From Vitrella brassicaformis (taxonomy: Eukaryota; Sar; Vitrellaceae), in NCBI GenBank assembly GCA_001179505.1, contig CDMY01000592.1, positions 1 to 64,000 of the forward strand: 64,000 nt of DNA, given 5' to 3'. The notes beneath the pieces were generated by a model. It made no database searches and was not told where the DNA came from. It saw only the letters and a list, made by a program, of their open reading frames with translations. Positions 28,926-39,024 of this stretch are shown here, in pieces. The number at the start of each line of letters is the position of its first letter. Within the stretch, counting starts at the first letter, position 1. The position numbers and the translations under genes were made by a program.

Positions 28926-30060
28926 GGCGCTTGTCGTCCATCACTCGTCTGGTAGGTGGGGGCAGGCGTACGTGTGTGCGGATGTCAGGTGAGTGAATTT
29001 TCGTGTACTCACACTCACGCGCGCGCCTCTGTGTCTCTGGCGGCCATCCGCCTCAGAACATGTGTTGGAGTATGTTAAGACCGAGCAGGAGATCAAGACT
29101 CAGCTGCCGTCACGGACGACGGCCCTCAGACGAGCTCGATGTCTCTTTCTTCGAGTGCGTAGACAGAGAGACACCAGTGAGTAAGTTCACTCACTCACCT
29201 GTTTGTTTCCGTCCCGGCTGTGTCGGCCGGTGGTGTGGATTTGTTTCAGTGCCCTCCACACTAGCCCGCACCACCGATGCAACGCCGATCAGCTAGCCGC
29301 CCATCGCCCCTGTGCAGCAGCCACCCATTGCAGGCGTCATACGAGAAGGGGACGTAGGGGATGTGTGTGGATGGTATTACTTCGTTTTGTTGGTGGTGTT
29401 GCGATCCCCACTCGTCGCTGATGGACGCGAAATGGTACACATCCGCTCGGCACAGCGGGTATGTTCCATCTTACACTCGTCCGCGACACTTGGTGACTCG
29501 ACCAGTGGTGCATCACGCGCACACGTGACCAAGACAGATGAGATGGTTTGGTCTGCGTGTCCGTATGTGCGTGTGTTGTGCACAGAGAATGGTCATATGG
29601 CCAGGGCTTGATTGTGTGGTGGGTTTGTGTGTAGGGAGAGAGGCAGGGAGGGAGGGGCATGGATGGATGGATGGATGGATGCGTGTGTGGATGTTGTCGC
29701 ATGAGTGTGAATGAAAATGAGTGGCTTGCCTGCTTCCATTGAACTGCTCCTTCTCATACACAGCCGGCCGTGTGTCACAGATACATACCCGATGTGACAG
29801 GCACTGCTTGCAGTGAGTGAAGACACTCAACCAACTCAATTGCCGCCATGTGTTCAGAATCAGAAATCGGTGGGTCCATCGCACACGCACACACACATAC
29901 ACACACACCAGCCGCATCAGCCATGACGAAGCCACACGTTCTTCATTGTGATGTCTGGTTGTACGGTATGAGACTCGACAGACAGCCTGACGTCACAACA
30001 CACACGCGTGCACAGAAACGCCGTGAATCGGTGTCCTGCCTCACAGGCCACCCTGACCGT
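28919..30060. other. Spacer; one duplicated open segment, no clear gene
   Basis: 28985-29190 is repeated in reverse at 53800-53990 and is open in two frames (VKTEQEIKTQLPSRTTALRR in one), so it may be an old exon. The rest has (GGAT)n near 29665, a (CA)n tract near 29885 and no supported gene. Confidence 0.35.
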
Positions 30061-30599
30061 TTAAGAGCCACGAGTTGCCTCCAGCACAATTTCCTCACTA
30101 TCGCGCCAATGGCGGATGGTGAAGTCGCCGATGCTCGTGTCGTCGGCGAGCACCTGCCAGATGGCATCGCCAAGGTCGTCATGCACTCCCAGCCCCAGCC
30201 GCACACGCCTCAGGCCCCGCACGCCAGCGTTGAGCAGAGACGTCAGGCCGCTCCTAACGAGATCGGCAGCGTCAGCGGGCTCTAACTCAGCGGGGACTGA
30301 ATGAGGACACACACACACACACACACGCACACAGGGCGGATGCGCACACAAGATGTATGGACGAACACCTTCCTGCACTCACTGTATTCCCGCATACCTG
30401 ATATTATGTGTATCTCTATCATCCTAATCGATGGAAAGCCCTCTGAGCCCCACCCGTCAAAAAGGCCGCCCACACCCCACTCATCACCCACAAAGACATC
30501 AGCCACCTGCCTCCCCGCCCCCAGCGCCTCCAGCACAGTCCTCCTGGGGACGATGTGTGGACAAGCGAGTGCATGGATGCGATCTGTTGATTATCTCTC
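30061..30599 (-). CDS. Unrecognised protein, C-terminal exons only
   Basis: Two minus-strand exons join in phase. The first, after an acceptor near 30600, reads PHIVPRRTVLEALGAGRQVA, then VADVFVGDEWGVGGLFDGWG. After the intron (about 30297-30413) the last exon reads ELEPADAADLVRSGLTSLLN, then GLGVHDDLGDAIWQVLADD, and stops at TAA (30061-30063). The regular Leu spacing is weakly reminiscent of leucine-rich repeats, but no repeat can be set out. The 5' part is missing because the next gene's stop lies at 30753. It could be a fragment or a 5'-truncated copy. Confidence 0.35.
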
Positions 30600-30752
30600 T
30601 CAGTACAGGAGCGTTAGTGCCCAGGAGCGCTCGAGCTATATTGACAATTCGCTGGTGAATGGACCAGCGCTGGTTGATGTGTCTGGCGGGTGCTCTCCAT
30701 GACTAAATGAGTCCATCGAGTGTCCGTCACTCCCGTCTGTCTGTCTGTCTGT

Positions 30753-32594
30753 CTACCCCCTGATCTCGCTCTCCATGCCCTTCTTGATCTGGGCTATCTT
30801 GTCGTCGAGCGTCGGCATCGCACGCCAGGCCTCCTCGGTCGCAATCGGCAGGACCCTCCATCCCTCATGCTGAGCCACACGGTACCTGCCATGGCAGGCA
30901 GGCACCACACACGCCAATACCCACAGAGATATAACGACAGACACGCAAACAGAGGGAGGGCCGAACGAATGAATGGTCGCGCACCTCACCTCCACTTCTG
31001 GACGGCTCTCCTCTGTGTCTTGTGGTTCATGTAAAAGGCATCGGGGGTCTCACAGGCATACACCACCTGTGGACTCACACAGCACAACACAACACACACA
31101 CGAGACGGTGAATGAGCCAGCAACAATGCTGCTATGGCATGGCCACATAGGCGGTGCGGTGCAGCGCAGCTGCCACCCACTGGTTGGCCGACCTGACCTT
31201 CTTGTCTGCATCTCTGAGTGAGTGGTGGAAAAGGCCGATGAGGGCGGGGGCGGTGTCGTGGGGCACCTCCATGGCCTTGAGCGTCGCCGACACGTCCTTC
31301 TCAAAGGCTGACAGGTAGGTGCTCTCCTCACCCTGACAGACAGACAGACACCGAACACACACTCACACAGATCGATGGCCGGCAGGCTGCGACCCTCGTC
31401 TGTCTGTCCCTCACAGGCGACGCTTCGTATGTGTGGGTGGGTGGCGGCTCGTGTGCCTCCGATCCGTCGACCACCACAGACAGGAAATCGCGAGAGCGAA
31501 GGTCGAACTCCTCGTAGCCGCCCTTCCGCTGCACACACCATGGCCACACGCACCCCACACATGAGAGTGCTATGACGTGTCCGCTGGTGTGTGCCTAGCT
31601 ACATGGTGCTTGTAGAGGTAAGTGGCCAGCTTGAGGGTGAGCATGTCGTTGTTGCCGAGGTCCATCTCGTTGAGCGAGCATACGTTGACGAGCCGGGTCA
31701 GCACGGGGGCGTCCATACGCCGCGACAAGACGCACGCCAACACACCCACAGCGGCAGTGGGACCGTCCACCGTGTCGGCATAGACCTGCAGGGTGTCCAG
31801 CAGCACACCTGTCACACCTACACATACACACCCACAACACAACACAGTCCAGTGGGCTCTCTCTCTCTCTCCTCTCTCTCCCCAACCGCCAGCCAATCAC
31901 CGCTCTGCACGTCTTTGTCCCTGGTCCGATCTCCCTCGATGGTGCACATAAGCAGATGGCCCAAGGCCTCCAGAGCGGCTCTCCCCTCCCCCTCAAGCGC
32001 CACAGCCGCCTGCACCCTCTCGGCCGCCTGGCGCATCATGGCCTCGTCGACGAGGACGCCACTGCCGCTGAACAGCCGAAGCACCAGTGACAGATCCGTC
32101 AACGGCAGGCTCTGCACCTGAACACACAGACACCATCCGACGAATCAATCATGGCGCCTGCTCCCTTGCACGTCTTTCTGTCACATTCTGACCTGTGTAA
32201 GGGTTGCTGGATCGTCCATCACAGCCGTGTACAGGTTCTTGACGTACTCAGACGACCGCCTCCACTGTGTTGCCTCGCGCACCCGCTGCTGCACCGCATT
32301 CATGAGCTGATCCGCCACCGATATGGACTGATCAAAGACGGGCGCCGACTGCCCCTGAGGCCCCTCCATCTCTCCAGCAGTTTCGCCCTCGCTGTCACTG
32401 GTGTGTGCCTGGTGCGACACTGCTGATGCTGATGATGTTGCCTCTGCTGCGGATGACATGTGCCTTGCCCGTGGCATGGCGTGAGAGGGGAGGGAAGGAA
32501 GTGGGCAGAGGGATGAGTTGCACGGCAGATGCAGCGCGGGAAGCGGCTGGAGGGGCCGGGAGGCAGGCCGACACAGATGCCGGGCGGACCGCAT
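30753..32594 (-). CDS. Helical organelle-type protein with RAP-like C-terminus
   Basis: About seven exons. The N-terminus (MRSARHLCRPASRPLQPLPA) is Arg-rich and lacks acidic residues, as in mitochondrial or plastid targeting peptides. The body is helical with repeating Leu/Val units (NAVQQRVREATQWRRSSEYV; VLVDEAMMRQAAERVQAAVA; LVNVCSLNEMDLGNNDMLTL; SATLKAMEVPHDTAPALIGL). The end (HKTQRRAVQKWRYRVAQHEG, then WRVLPIATEEAWRAMPTLDD) resembles a RAP domain: an aromatic strand, G-W-x-V-x-x-I, then an E/W-x-x-M/L helix and a Lys-rich end. RAP proteins bind RNA in organelles and are expanded in apicomplexans and their relatives. The assignment is by pattern only. The stop is TAG at 30753-30755. Confidence 0.55.
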
Positions 32595-32905
32595 TCGCAG
32601 ATCACCAATCCACGGGCTCTCACACGACGCAACGTGTGCAGGCTCCCCGGTCGGTCGCTGCCCTCTTCTCCTCGCTAAGCGGCACGCATGAGAGCGGCCA
32701 ACTCGGCTTCCATCGTCAACTCAGATCTCACACAGGTGCCTGCCCTCTGAACCACGCACGCAACAAACAGCGATATGAGTGGATCTGTGTGTTTTTCGGG
32801 TGGGATCGATTCGTTTGCCCCACCTGATGATAATGCTCTTGAAGGCGCCAAGCGGAAGGCCTTCTCGCTTCTCATTGCGAGCTTGCAAGCTTGAAACGCT
32901 AAGCC

Positions 32906-33262
32906 ATGGAAGCCATGGGGGTCTGTGTCGATAGGGAGCTGAGTGGGTTGGTTGTCGAGATCTTAAGTCGCGGCGTCGGCGTCATGCTGTGCGTGCGTGT
33001 CCCTGTGTGTGTGTGTGTGTGTGTGTGCAGGAGAGCCATGAGTGACACTCTGCAGCAGCGGCATGTTTTAGCCAAGACAGTGTCCCTACACGTTGGGCGG
33101 GACGCGTCAGTCGGGGCTGTCAAGATGCAGCTACAGCAGGAGAACGGCCTCTTCGCCACAAAGCAAACTGTCACCCATCAATCGACCAAGATGGAGGACA
33201 ACCGCACACTGGCTGATTAGAATGTCCAGAAGGACGCGACTCTGCACTTGGATTTTCCGTAA
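32906..33262 (+). pseudogene. Ubiquitin-like pseudogene
   Basis: From 33038 the frame reads MSDTLQQRHVLAKTVSLHVG, then KMQLQQENGLFATKQTVTHQ and KMEDNRTLAD. It then meets TAG at 33218-33220 exactly where ubiquitin has Tyr59, followed by NVQKDATLHLDFP and TAA. The pattern KT..L.V......V..K.Q......G....Q......K..EDNRTL.D.N.QK..TLHL is the ubiquitin fold. The C-terminal LRLRGG is absent, so it could not be conjugated even without the stop. A short upstream exon starting at 32906 and a (TG)n intron precede it. Only one ubiquitin-like unit is present. Confidence 0.75.
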
Positions 33263-34549
33263 GGATACAAACAAGTCGTCCACTCATATTATGCCCGAGT
33301 GGCCTTTCTGTCTGTCAATGTATCGCTTGCAGTTTGCGTGCGGGCCCTTCCCACGCCAGTGATGCGAAGTGGACACGTCGCATCGATGTTTGTCTATGTG
33401 GATATGTATTGCGAGTCCCGTCTATCCTTCCGACAAGGTGCGTACGAACAGGAAGGGAGAGCAGACAGACAGACAGACAGGATGACGTATACATGGAAGG
33501 AATGGATGTGTATCGACCGTCTGCCGCACACACAACCGAACACGACCGATCCGTATGTGGGTGTTCCCGCATCCCCGTGACCACCGCCTCCGCGTGTGTG
33601 TGCAGCCGACGTGTGTGTCCGTTGTATGTGAGCACAAAGCGTTTGTGTTGCTCGTGCCCACGTGTATGTTGATGGATGTGTTGTGTGTCCGTCGATGGGT
33701 GCGTGCGAATGACTGTCTGCCTGCCTGCCTGCCTGGATGGATGGATGGATACATGGATGGGAATCGATGGGTGCGTATATATGGGAAGAAGAGCGCTGAG
33801 GAGAAGGGGGCCCTTGTATGATGTGATGCATGCCCATTGATGATGCACGTGCCAGTGGAGCAGTCCAGGTGCTGCAGGCAGCCAGACATGTATGTGTGCA
33901 TCGCAAGATGTGTCCGTAGAGCCGAGCTGAAAAGAACTGATGATGACAGAGCTGTGCAGGAAGCGCATACAGGAGCATTTGCCTTCGTCGTTGAGCAAGC
34001 TAGCCATCTAGTAGCGCTGCACGCTGGTGAACGGACACCACAGGATTCGATTTCCCACCCGCTTTGGCAGCCTTTGTGGCTTTGTTGCGTTTCGTGATTG
34101 GACTCTGCGTACCAATTCTGTTGATTCTCCACGGGTCCCCTCCCCTGTGTCTGTTCCCCACTGTCGCTGAGGACATCACCTGGACATCGCCATTCCCCTC
34201 TTCCACGTCACGTTATCATCCCCCTACCCATTGCCACTAGAAACCAGTCACCCTCTCTCACACTGTACCCGCACGTACAGAGAGGGCGGTGGCGCGATAG
34301 CGCCCCTCTCTGCCGTTTGACTGCCTGTATCTCTCGTCTTTCTTGCTTCCACACACAGACAGGCTCAGAGGAGGACGCTATCCTATCAATGCACGTATGC
34401 ATTATAATAGAAAGAGCACGTAGCCATAGTAGAAGGAATACGTAACGACAAACACTTAAATATCCGCACGGCAGATCGGGTGATCCAAATTTACGAAGCA
34501 TGCGTCGTTATTGTAAACGCATTTCGTGCGCCCTTCCGCCTCCCTCCCC
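33263..34549. other. Intergenic region, no gene recognised
   Basis: Holds (GACA)n near 33463-33480 and (CTGC)n/(GGAT)n near 33720-33750. Open frames on both strands are short or repeat-derived. An A/T-rich patch near 34395-34460 lies upstream of the secreted gene at 34550 and may hold its promoter. Confidence 0.4.
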
Positions 34550-36332
34550 ATGAAGGCCATTCGGTTCGCCATCTTTGCCTTCCTGCTCGTTGCGAGTGTG
34601 CGGACACAACCTAACATTCCTCCACAGGAGGATCCAGGAGATGGTCCCGGCCCTATCAATCCCAATCTCCCAGGCATCACACCGCCAGAGCCTCCCCCAG
34701 AGGAGTGAGGAGGACACACGGGCAAGTCTTCGCAGCTAGCTGCATCATTTGTTGTGGTTGTCTGTCACGCAGGCCTGCTGCCCCCCCTGGTGATGCCCCT
34801 CAAATTCCTCCACAGGAGGATCCAGGAGATGGTCCCGGCCCTATCGATCCCGGTCTCACAGGCATCACACCGCCAGAGCCTCCCCCAGAGGAGTGAGGAG
34901 GACAGACACGGGCAAGTCTTCGCAGCTAGCTGCATCATTTGTTGTGGTTGTCTGTCACGCAGGCCTGCTGCCCCCCCTGGTGATGCCCCTCAAATTCCTC
35001 CACAGGAGGATCCAGGAGATGGTCCCGGCCCTATCGATCCCGGTCTCACAGGCATCCAGCTGCCAGAGCCTCCCCCAGAGGAGTGAGGAGGACAGACACG
35101 GGCAAGTCTTCGCGTCGAGCTGCATCATTTGTTGTGGTTGTCTGTCACGCAGTCCTAGCGAACCCCCTCCTGATGTCCCCCCTGAGCCTGAGCCTGGCAA
35201 CCAGGACACCCCCCCTGAGCCTGAGCCTGGCAACCAGGACCCCCCTCCTCCTGGCAACGAAGACCCGCCTCCCCCTGGCAATGATGAGTGAGGAGGTACA
35301 CACAGGACAGTGTTCGCTTCGAGCTGCATCATTTGTTGTGGTTGTCTGTCACGTAGTACCACAGATGATACAGGAGGAGGAGGAGGAGGAGGCGGGGGAA
35401 CAGGAGGAGGCGGGGGAACAGGAGGAGGTGGTGGCGGAGGCACTGGTGGCGGAGGCACTGGTGGTGGTGGTGGCGGAGGCACTGGTGGCGGGGGGACGGC
35501 TCCCACGGGAGGGACAACCGGCACGGGCGATGATGACCTGTCACCAGTGCACGTCGGACCGGGAGACACTGCACTAGCCATTGGTGAGGGGGTGCTGCCC
35601 GTCGAGGAAGACGTCATTGGGACGCGCAAGGGTGACCTGCAGTGGGCGACCTATCAATGCGGCGGGACACCTGCTCTTGGCATATATGACTTCGCAGACG
35701 ACGGTATGCAGGACAAATATATATATCGCCACACCAAAAGAGATGTCTTGTGTGTTTATGCGTGTGCATCAGCTGACGACACGCTTGCTGAGGGCGAGGG
35801 CTACATCGGGTGCGGCATTGATCTGCCAATCAACCAGATCTACGCCAACAAACTTTTCAGCACCGAACTCGGCACACTTGGCGAGAGCACACTAGCTGAG
35901 GAGATCAAGACTGAGTCGGAAAGGGAGGCGAGTGACGCGCTCTCTGCTCTCGAGAAGGTTCAGTTCCATACTTACAAGTGGAAACATGGGGCCCTCGACC
36001 CACACAAGCGGCAATTCGGTCAGCATTGGCTACATACTCCTCCTTTCCTGAGACATTTGCCGGTTTGTGCAGGTGTGTTGGCCGATGAGCTGAAGGATGT
36101 CTTTCCCGAGGCAATTTTTGAGTCGTCTGCAGACGGAGATGAGGCGCTCTACATCGATGTGCCCACCTTGCTTTACAAGACGATGCAGGCCACCCAGCAG
36201 CTGCACCGTATAATAAAGGAGCAGAAGCAGCAGGAGGGAGGTGCCAAGGAGTCGGAGGGACAGCCGGTTCGAGAGAGTTCGTCGCGTGATCCATTTCAGG
36301 AGTTCTTGCACTGGGTTACAGGTACTAGATGA
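34550..36332 (+). CDS. Secreted Pro/Gly-rich protein with peptidase S74-like (intramolecular chaperone) C-terminus
   Basis: Exons 34550-34704, 34773-34892, 34963-35082, 35153-35287, 35357-35703, 35773-36018 and 36073-36332; about 460 residues. A signal peptide (MKAIRFAIFAFLLVASVRTQ) is followed by three near-identical units (PPQEDPGDGPGPIDPGLTGI) encoded by duplicated exons. A (PEPEPGNQD)n unit and a long Gly/Thr run come next. The C-terminal domain reads LEKVQFHTYKWKHG...KRQFGVLADELKDVFPEAIF and then ALYIDVPTLLYKTMQATQQL. This is the pattern of the S74/endosialidase chaperone domain (P-V-x-F/Y-x-W, R-x-x-G-x-x-A-x-D/E-V-x-x-x-F-P-E, then D-x-x-x-L). The usual N-terminal S-D-x-R-L-K dyad is not clear; STLAEEIKTE is the nearest. 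In known members the domain trimerises a shaft and cuts itself off. A role as a trimeric surface or extracellular-matrix protein is inferred. Confidence 0.7.
34680..35160 (+). repeat. Tandem 190-bp exon+intron duplications
   Basis: Exons 34773-34892 and 34963-35082 with their 70-base introns (GTGAGGAGGACAGACACGGG...TCACGCAG) repeat at an offset of 190 bases and differ at only a few positions. The introns before 34773, 35153 and 35357 are also close copies. All junctions are phase 2, so units can be added without breaking the frame. Confidence 0.9.
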
Positions 36333-36390
36333 TGCGATCAGTGCAGACACGTGTGACGTCGTGCGATCAGTGCAGACACGTGTGACGTCG
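36333..36390 (+). repeat. Two perfect 29-bp tandem repeats with CACGTG and TGACGTC cores
   Basis: 36333-36361 and 36362-36390 are identical, starting directly after the stop codon at 36332. Each contains ACACGTGTGACGTCG, which joins a G-box/E-box core with a CRE-like core. Confidence 0.85.
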
Positions 36391-38178
36391 CATTCATTGA
36401 TCATTTTACTCATGGGAGTGTCATCGATGAGCATTTTATGCGCGTGCGTGTCTTCTTTGCGGGGGTTTGTGTGTGTTGATGGCTTATATGTGTTCCCTCT
36501 CGTCTACCTGCGTGTCTGTGTGCCTCTTCGTGTGCTCATTGGTGAGGGCCTGTGTGCGTGTTGGGGGTTTCAGTTTCGTGTTGCCTGCTTTTCTGCCAAA
36601 GGTGTCGAAAGGCGACATGTTTTGACTACTTTCTCTCCCTGATCTCGCTTTGTCAACCAGAGAGCTCGTATCAAAACCTCACCTCAAACGAGGTGAGGTT
36701 TTGTCAGATCCAAACGAGACCTATGTGGTAGTGCCGATGCTTGTCACCAGTGGTAGAGAGGCAGTCACCTGCACTATCTCCGTGTGCGTCCCGTGCAGTG
36801 TGCATCTTCGTATTCTCGCTATCTGTGATAATTGACCGACCAAGCATTGACCAGCGAAGGACCTATAAGCCCTCTCAATTTCGTCTCTGATCCACTCATC
36901 GGCGGAATTGACCGACCACTTTCGTAGATATCCTTCTCTGTGCGGTCTATTCCGCCGACGGCAATAGACTTGCGGTCATTTTGAGTCAGTGAGTGGTCGG
37001 CCCGAATGGCTGATTTGAGTCTCTTTGTGAGGTGATTGGTTTATACGGTTCATTTTGCTTGTGTACAGACCGATCGGGGTGGGCTGATTGCTTTAACCGA
37101 TACTCACCGTACATGATACATTCATACAAACGAACAGTCGGACAGCGTGTACAGGAGGCAGCGTGCACATACATGCACGCACACATACACGCACACATAT
37201 ATGCATACGTACATACATACATACATACATAATACATGTACAAACGAACAGTGACACAGGGCGTGAGACACAACAGAGTACAGGAGAGAGAGAGAGAGGG
37301 AGACGGAGACACACACACACACATATAGACACACACACATATACACACACACAGATGCGCTGCATGAATCAATCAATTAATCAATCCACGAAAGGGAGCC
37401 AGTTTTGTGCTGTCTGATCGGTTAGCCAGCCAACTATGGAGGGAAGAATGGCTCGCATCTCTGGTAATGCACACACGTGAAGGGTTTTGCCTTACTTTTC
37501 CTTCGCCATGTCGTCTCATCGGTCGAATACACTCACTCACAGACACCAACCACACGCACTGGGTGCCTGTGAGGGTAGACAGGGCGGCGGCTAACTGCTT
37601 AGCTGAGGGGAGTGCCTTGTAGGAGGGGCGAGGGAGCTGGTGGGTGTGTCTGCTGCATGTGCTGTGCCTGGTGCGTGGCTGGCTGGATGTGTGGAGAGAC
37701 ACACAGATACCTATGACTGACTGAGCCGATTTACTCAATCTGATGAATGGCGTGTGACGGGTTGAAATCAGAATGTCGCTGTGCCTGCCTGCATCGCACC
37801 AATCGATTGAAGGTCATCGCAGCCATAGCGCCGTCTACACCGCTAGCAATGACGCTCCTCAACGCACTCATGACGATAGACACAACACACACACACTCGT
37901 CAAGAGAGAATGTGGGAATGACCTGACTGACTCGGAAAGAGAGAACACGCAGCGCAGCACAGCACGTAAGATGACCGAATCGCACAGATACACAGCTGTG
38001 CTGTGCCGCACACAGCGTCAGACAAATACAAATATATACACACACGACGAACGTCTGCATGGCCTACAGACCAACCACTCAGCCACTCAGCCAGTCATCT
38101 CTTCCCTCCCTCCCTTCCTCTCTGCACGCGACGAAAGGCGTGGATGGCTGCACAGGCCGACAAATAACTGCATCCGCA
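36391..38178. other. Intergenic region with hairpin and microsatellites
   Basis: Contains the hairpin at 36672-36703, CATA/TACA-rich repeats near 37165-37235, (GA)n near 37284-37300 and (CA)n near 37310-37350. No supported gene. Short open frames here are repeat translations. Confidence 0.45.
36672..36703. repeat. Perfect hairpin, 14-bp arms and 4-nt loop
   Basis: CAAAACCTCACCTC (36672-36685), loop AAAC, then the exact reverse complement (36690-36703). It lies about 340 bases past the stop of the S74-like gene, where it might act in 3'-end formation. Confidence 0.75.
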
Positions 38179-38290
38179 TCATGCCTGCCGGAGACTCGCA
38201 AGGTCCAGCTCGAGTCCTTGCCCGTCGTTGCCCAGGCGCAGCGCGAACTTGAACTCTGCCTTGAGACTCGCCAGCAGGCCGACCCTGTCT
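38179..38290 (-). CDS. Isolated C-terminal exon, unrecognised
   Basis: On the minus strand, after an acceptor near 38288, the frame VGLLASLKAEFKFALRLGND, then GQGLELDLASLRQA, reaches TGA at 38179-38181. Composition looks coding (alternating charged and hydrophobic residues), but I could not find the exon that should precede it in phase. It is separate from the gene that stops at 38508. Confidence 0.3.
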
Positions 38291-38507
38291 GTTGCGCCAG
38301 GCAGGAGATGCGCATGCCCCCTCTTCCCTTCCCAGCCGTGTGAAAAAGCTCAACCAATAAGACGGCCGGGCCCCCCACTTGGAGATAGATGCGGTGCGAC
38401 ATTCCCCCACCTGTCCACACACACAGACAGCCCCACAGACAGCTGCGCCTGCATCACATAAATGTGACACAGGCACCTCTCCTTCCCTACCAGATTGACT
38501 CATTCGC

Positions 38508-38816
38508 TCATCCAGTCTGCGGCATCTCCCTCCTCCTCTTGAGCTCCTTCTCCCTGTAGTACCGGTCAACGGCGATCCCGACCACACCGAAGAAGCTGAA
38601 GATGACGAAAAACCCCACCAGCCCGTGACGCTGCTCGTGGACAGAGTCCCAGAAGGTGTTGGGGATCTCGCTTGCTCTGCGGTGAGTCGACGGCGGACGG
38701 TCCTTGGGAGCCTGCGAGGATGAGAAGCACCGGTGGTTGGCTCACAGGGACACTCGAGCTGTGGCTGGTGTGTCGAAGATCCGCTTTGTCATGGGCATCA
38801 GACGCAACTTGAACAT
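38508..38816 (-). CDS. Small single-pass membrane protein, possibly mitochondrial
   Basis: A candidate first exon starts at ATG 38816 (MFKLRLMPMTKRIFDTPATA), Arg/Lys-rich and without early acidic residues. The second exon, after a CTCGCAG acceptor near 38713, reads SEIPNTFWDSVHEQRHGLVG, then FFVIFSFFGVVGIAVDRYYR, then EKELKRRREMPQTG and TGA (38508-38510). One hydrophobic helix flanked by charges and a basic tail is typical of small subunits of respiratory complexes. I cannot name one, and the phase of the first junction is not certain. It diverges from VPS41 across about 210 bases. Confidence 0.45.
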
Positions 38817-39024
38817 TGTCCTTGCTGCACCCGCTGGCCTGAGTGATCTTCCTTCCTCCCTCCTTCGCTTTTCAGCCGCGAGCTCAACCTCCAGCTCGCA
38901 GCGGTTTCAGGGAGCACCTCCAGCTCAACCTGCGAGCTCAGCTTGCAGACCCGAGTGTGCCGCCCCTCTGCGAGAGCGGAATGAATGAGTGGCGTGGCCA
39001 CCCATTGGCTGATTCTCTTTTTCC

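Noticed and set aside
29590-29935. Possible secreted peptide near the (CA)n tract at 29.9 kb
   Set aside because: The hydrophobic stretch comes from a VCVCV repeat translation.
30301-30330. CRISPR-like or array-like repeats in the (CA)n tracts
   Set aside because: They are uninterrupted dinucleotide runs without spacers, in a eukaryotic genome.
33315-34132. Minus-strand frame of about 230 codons
   Set aside because: Rich in His, Thr and Ser from CA/GT repeats, with no domain and no start context.
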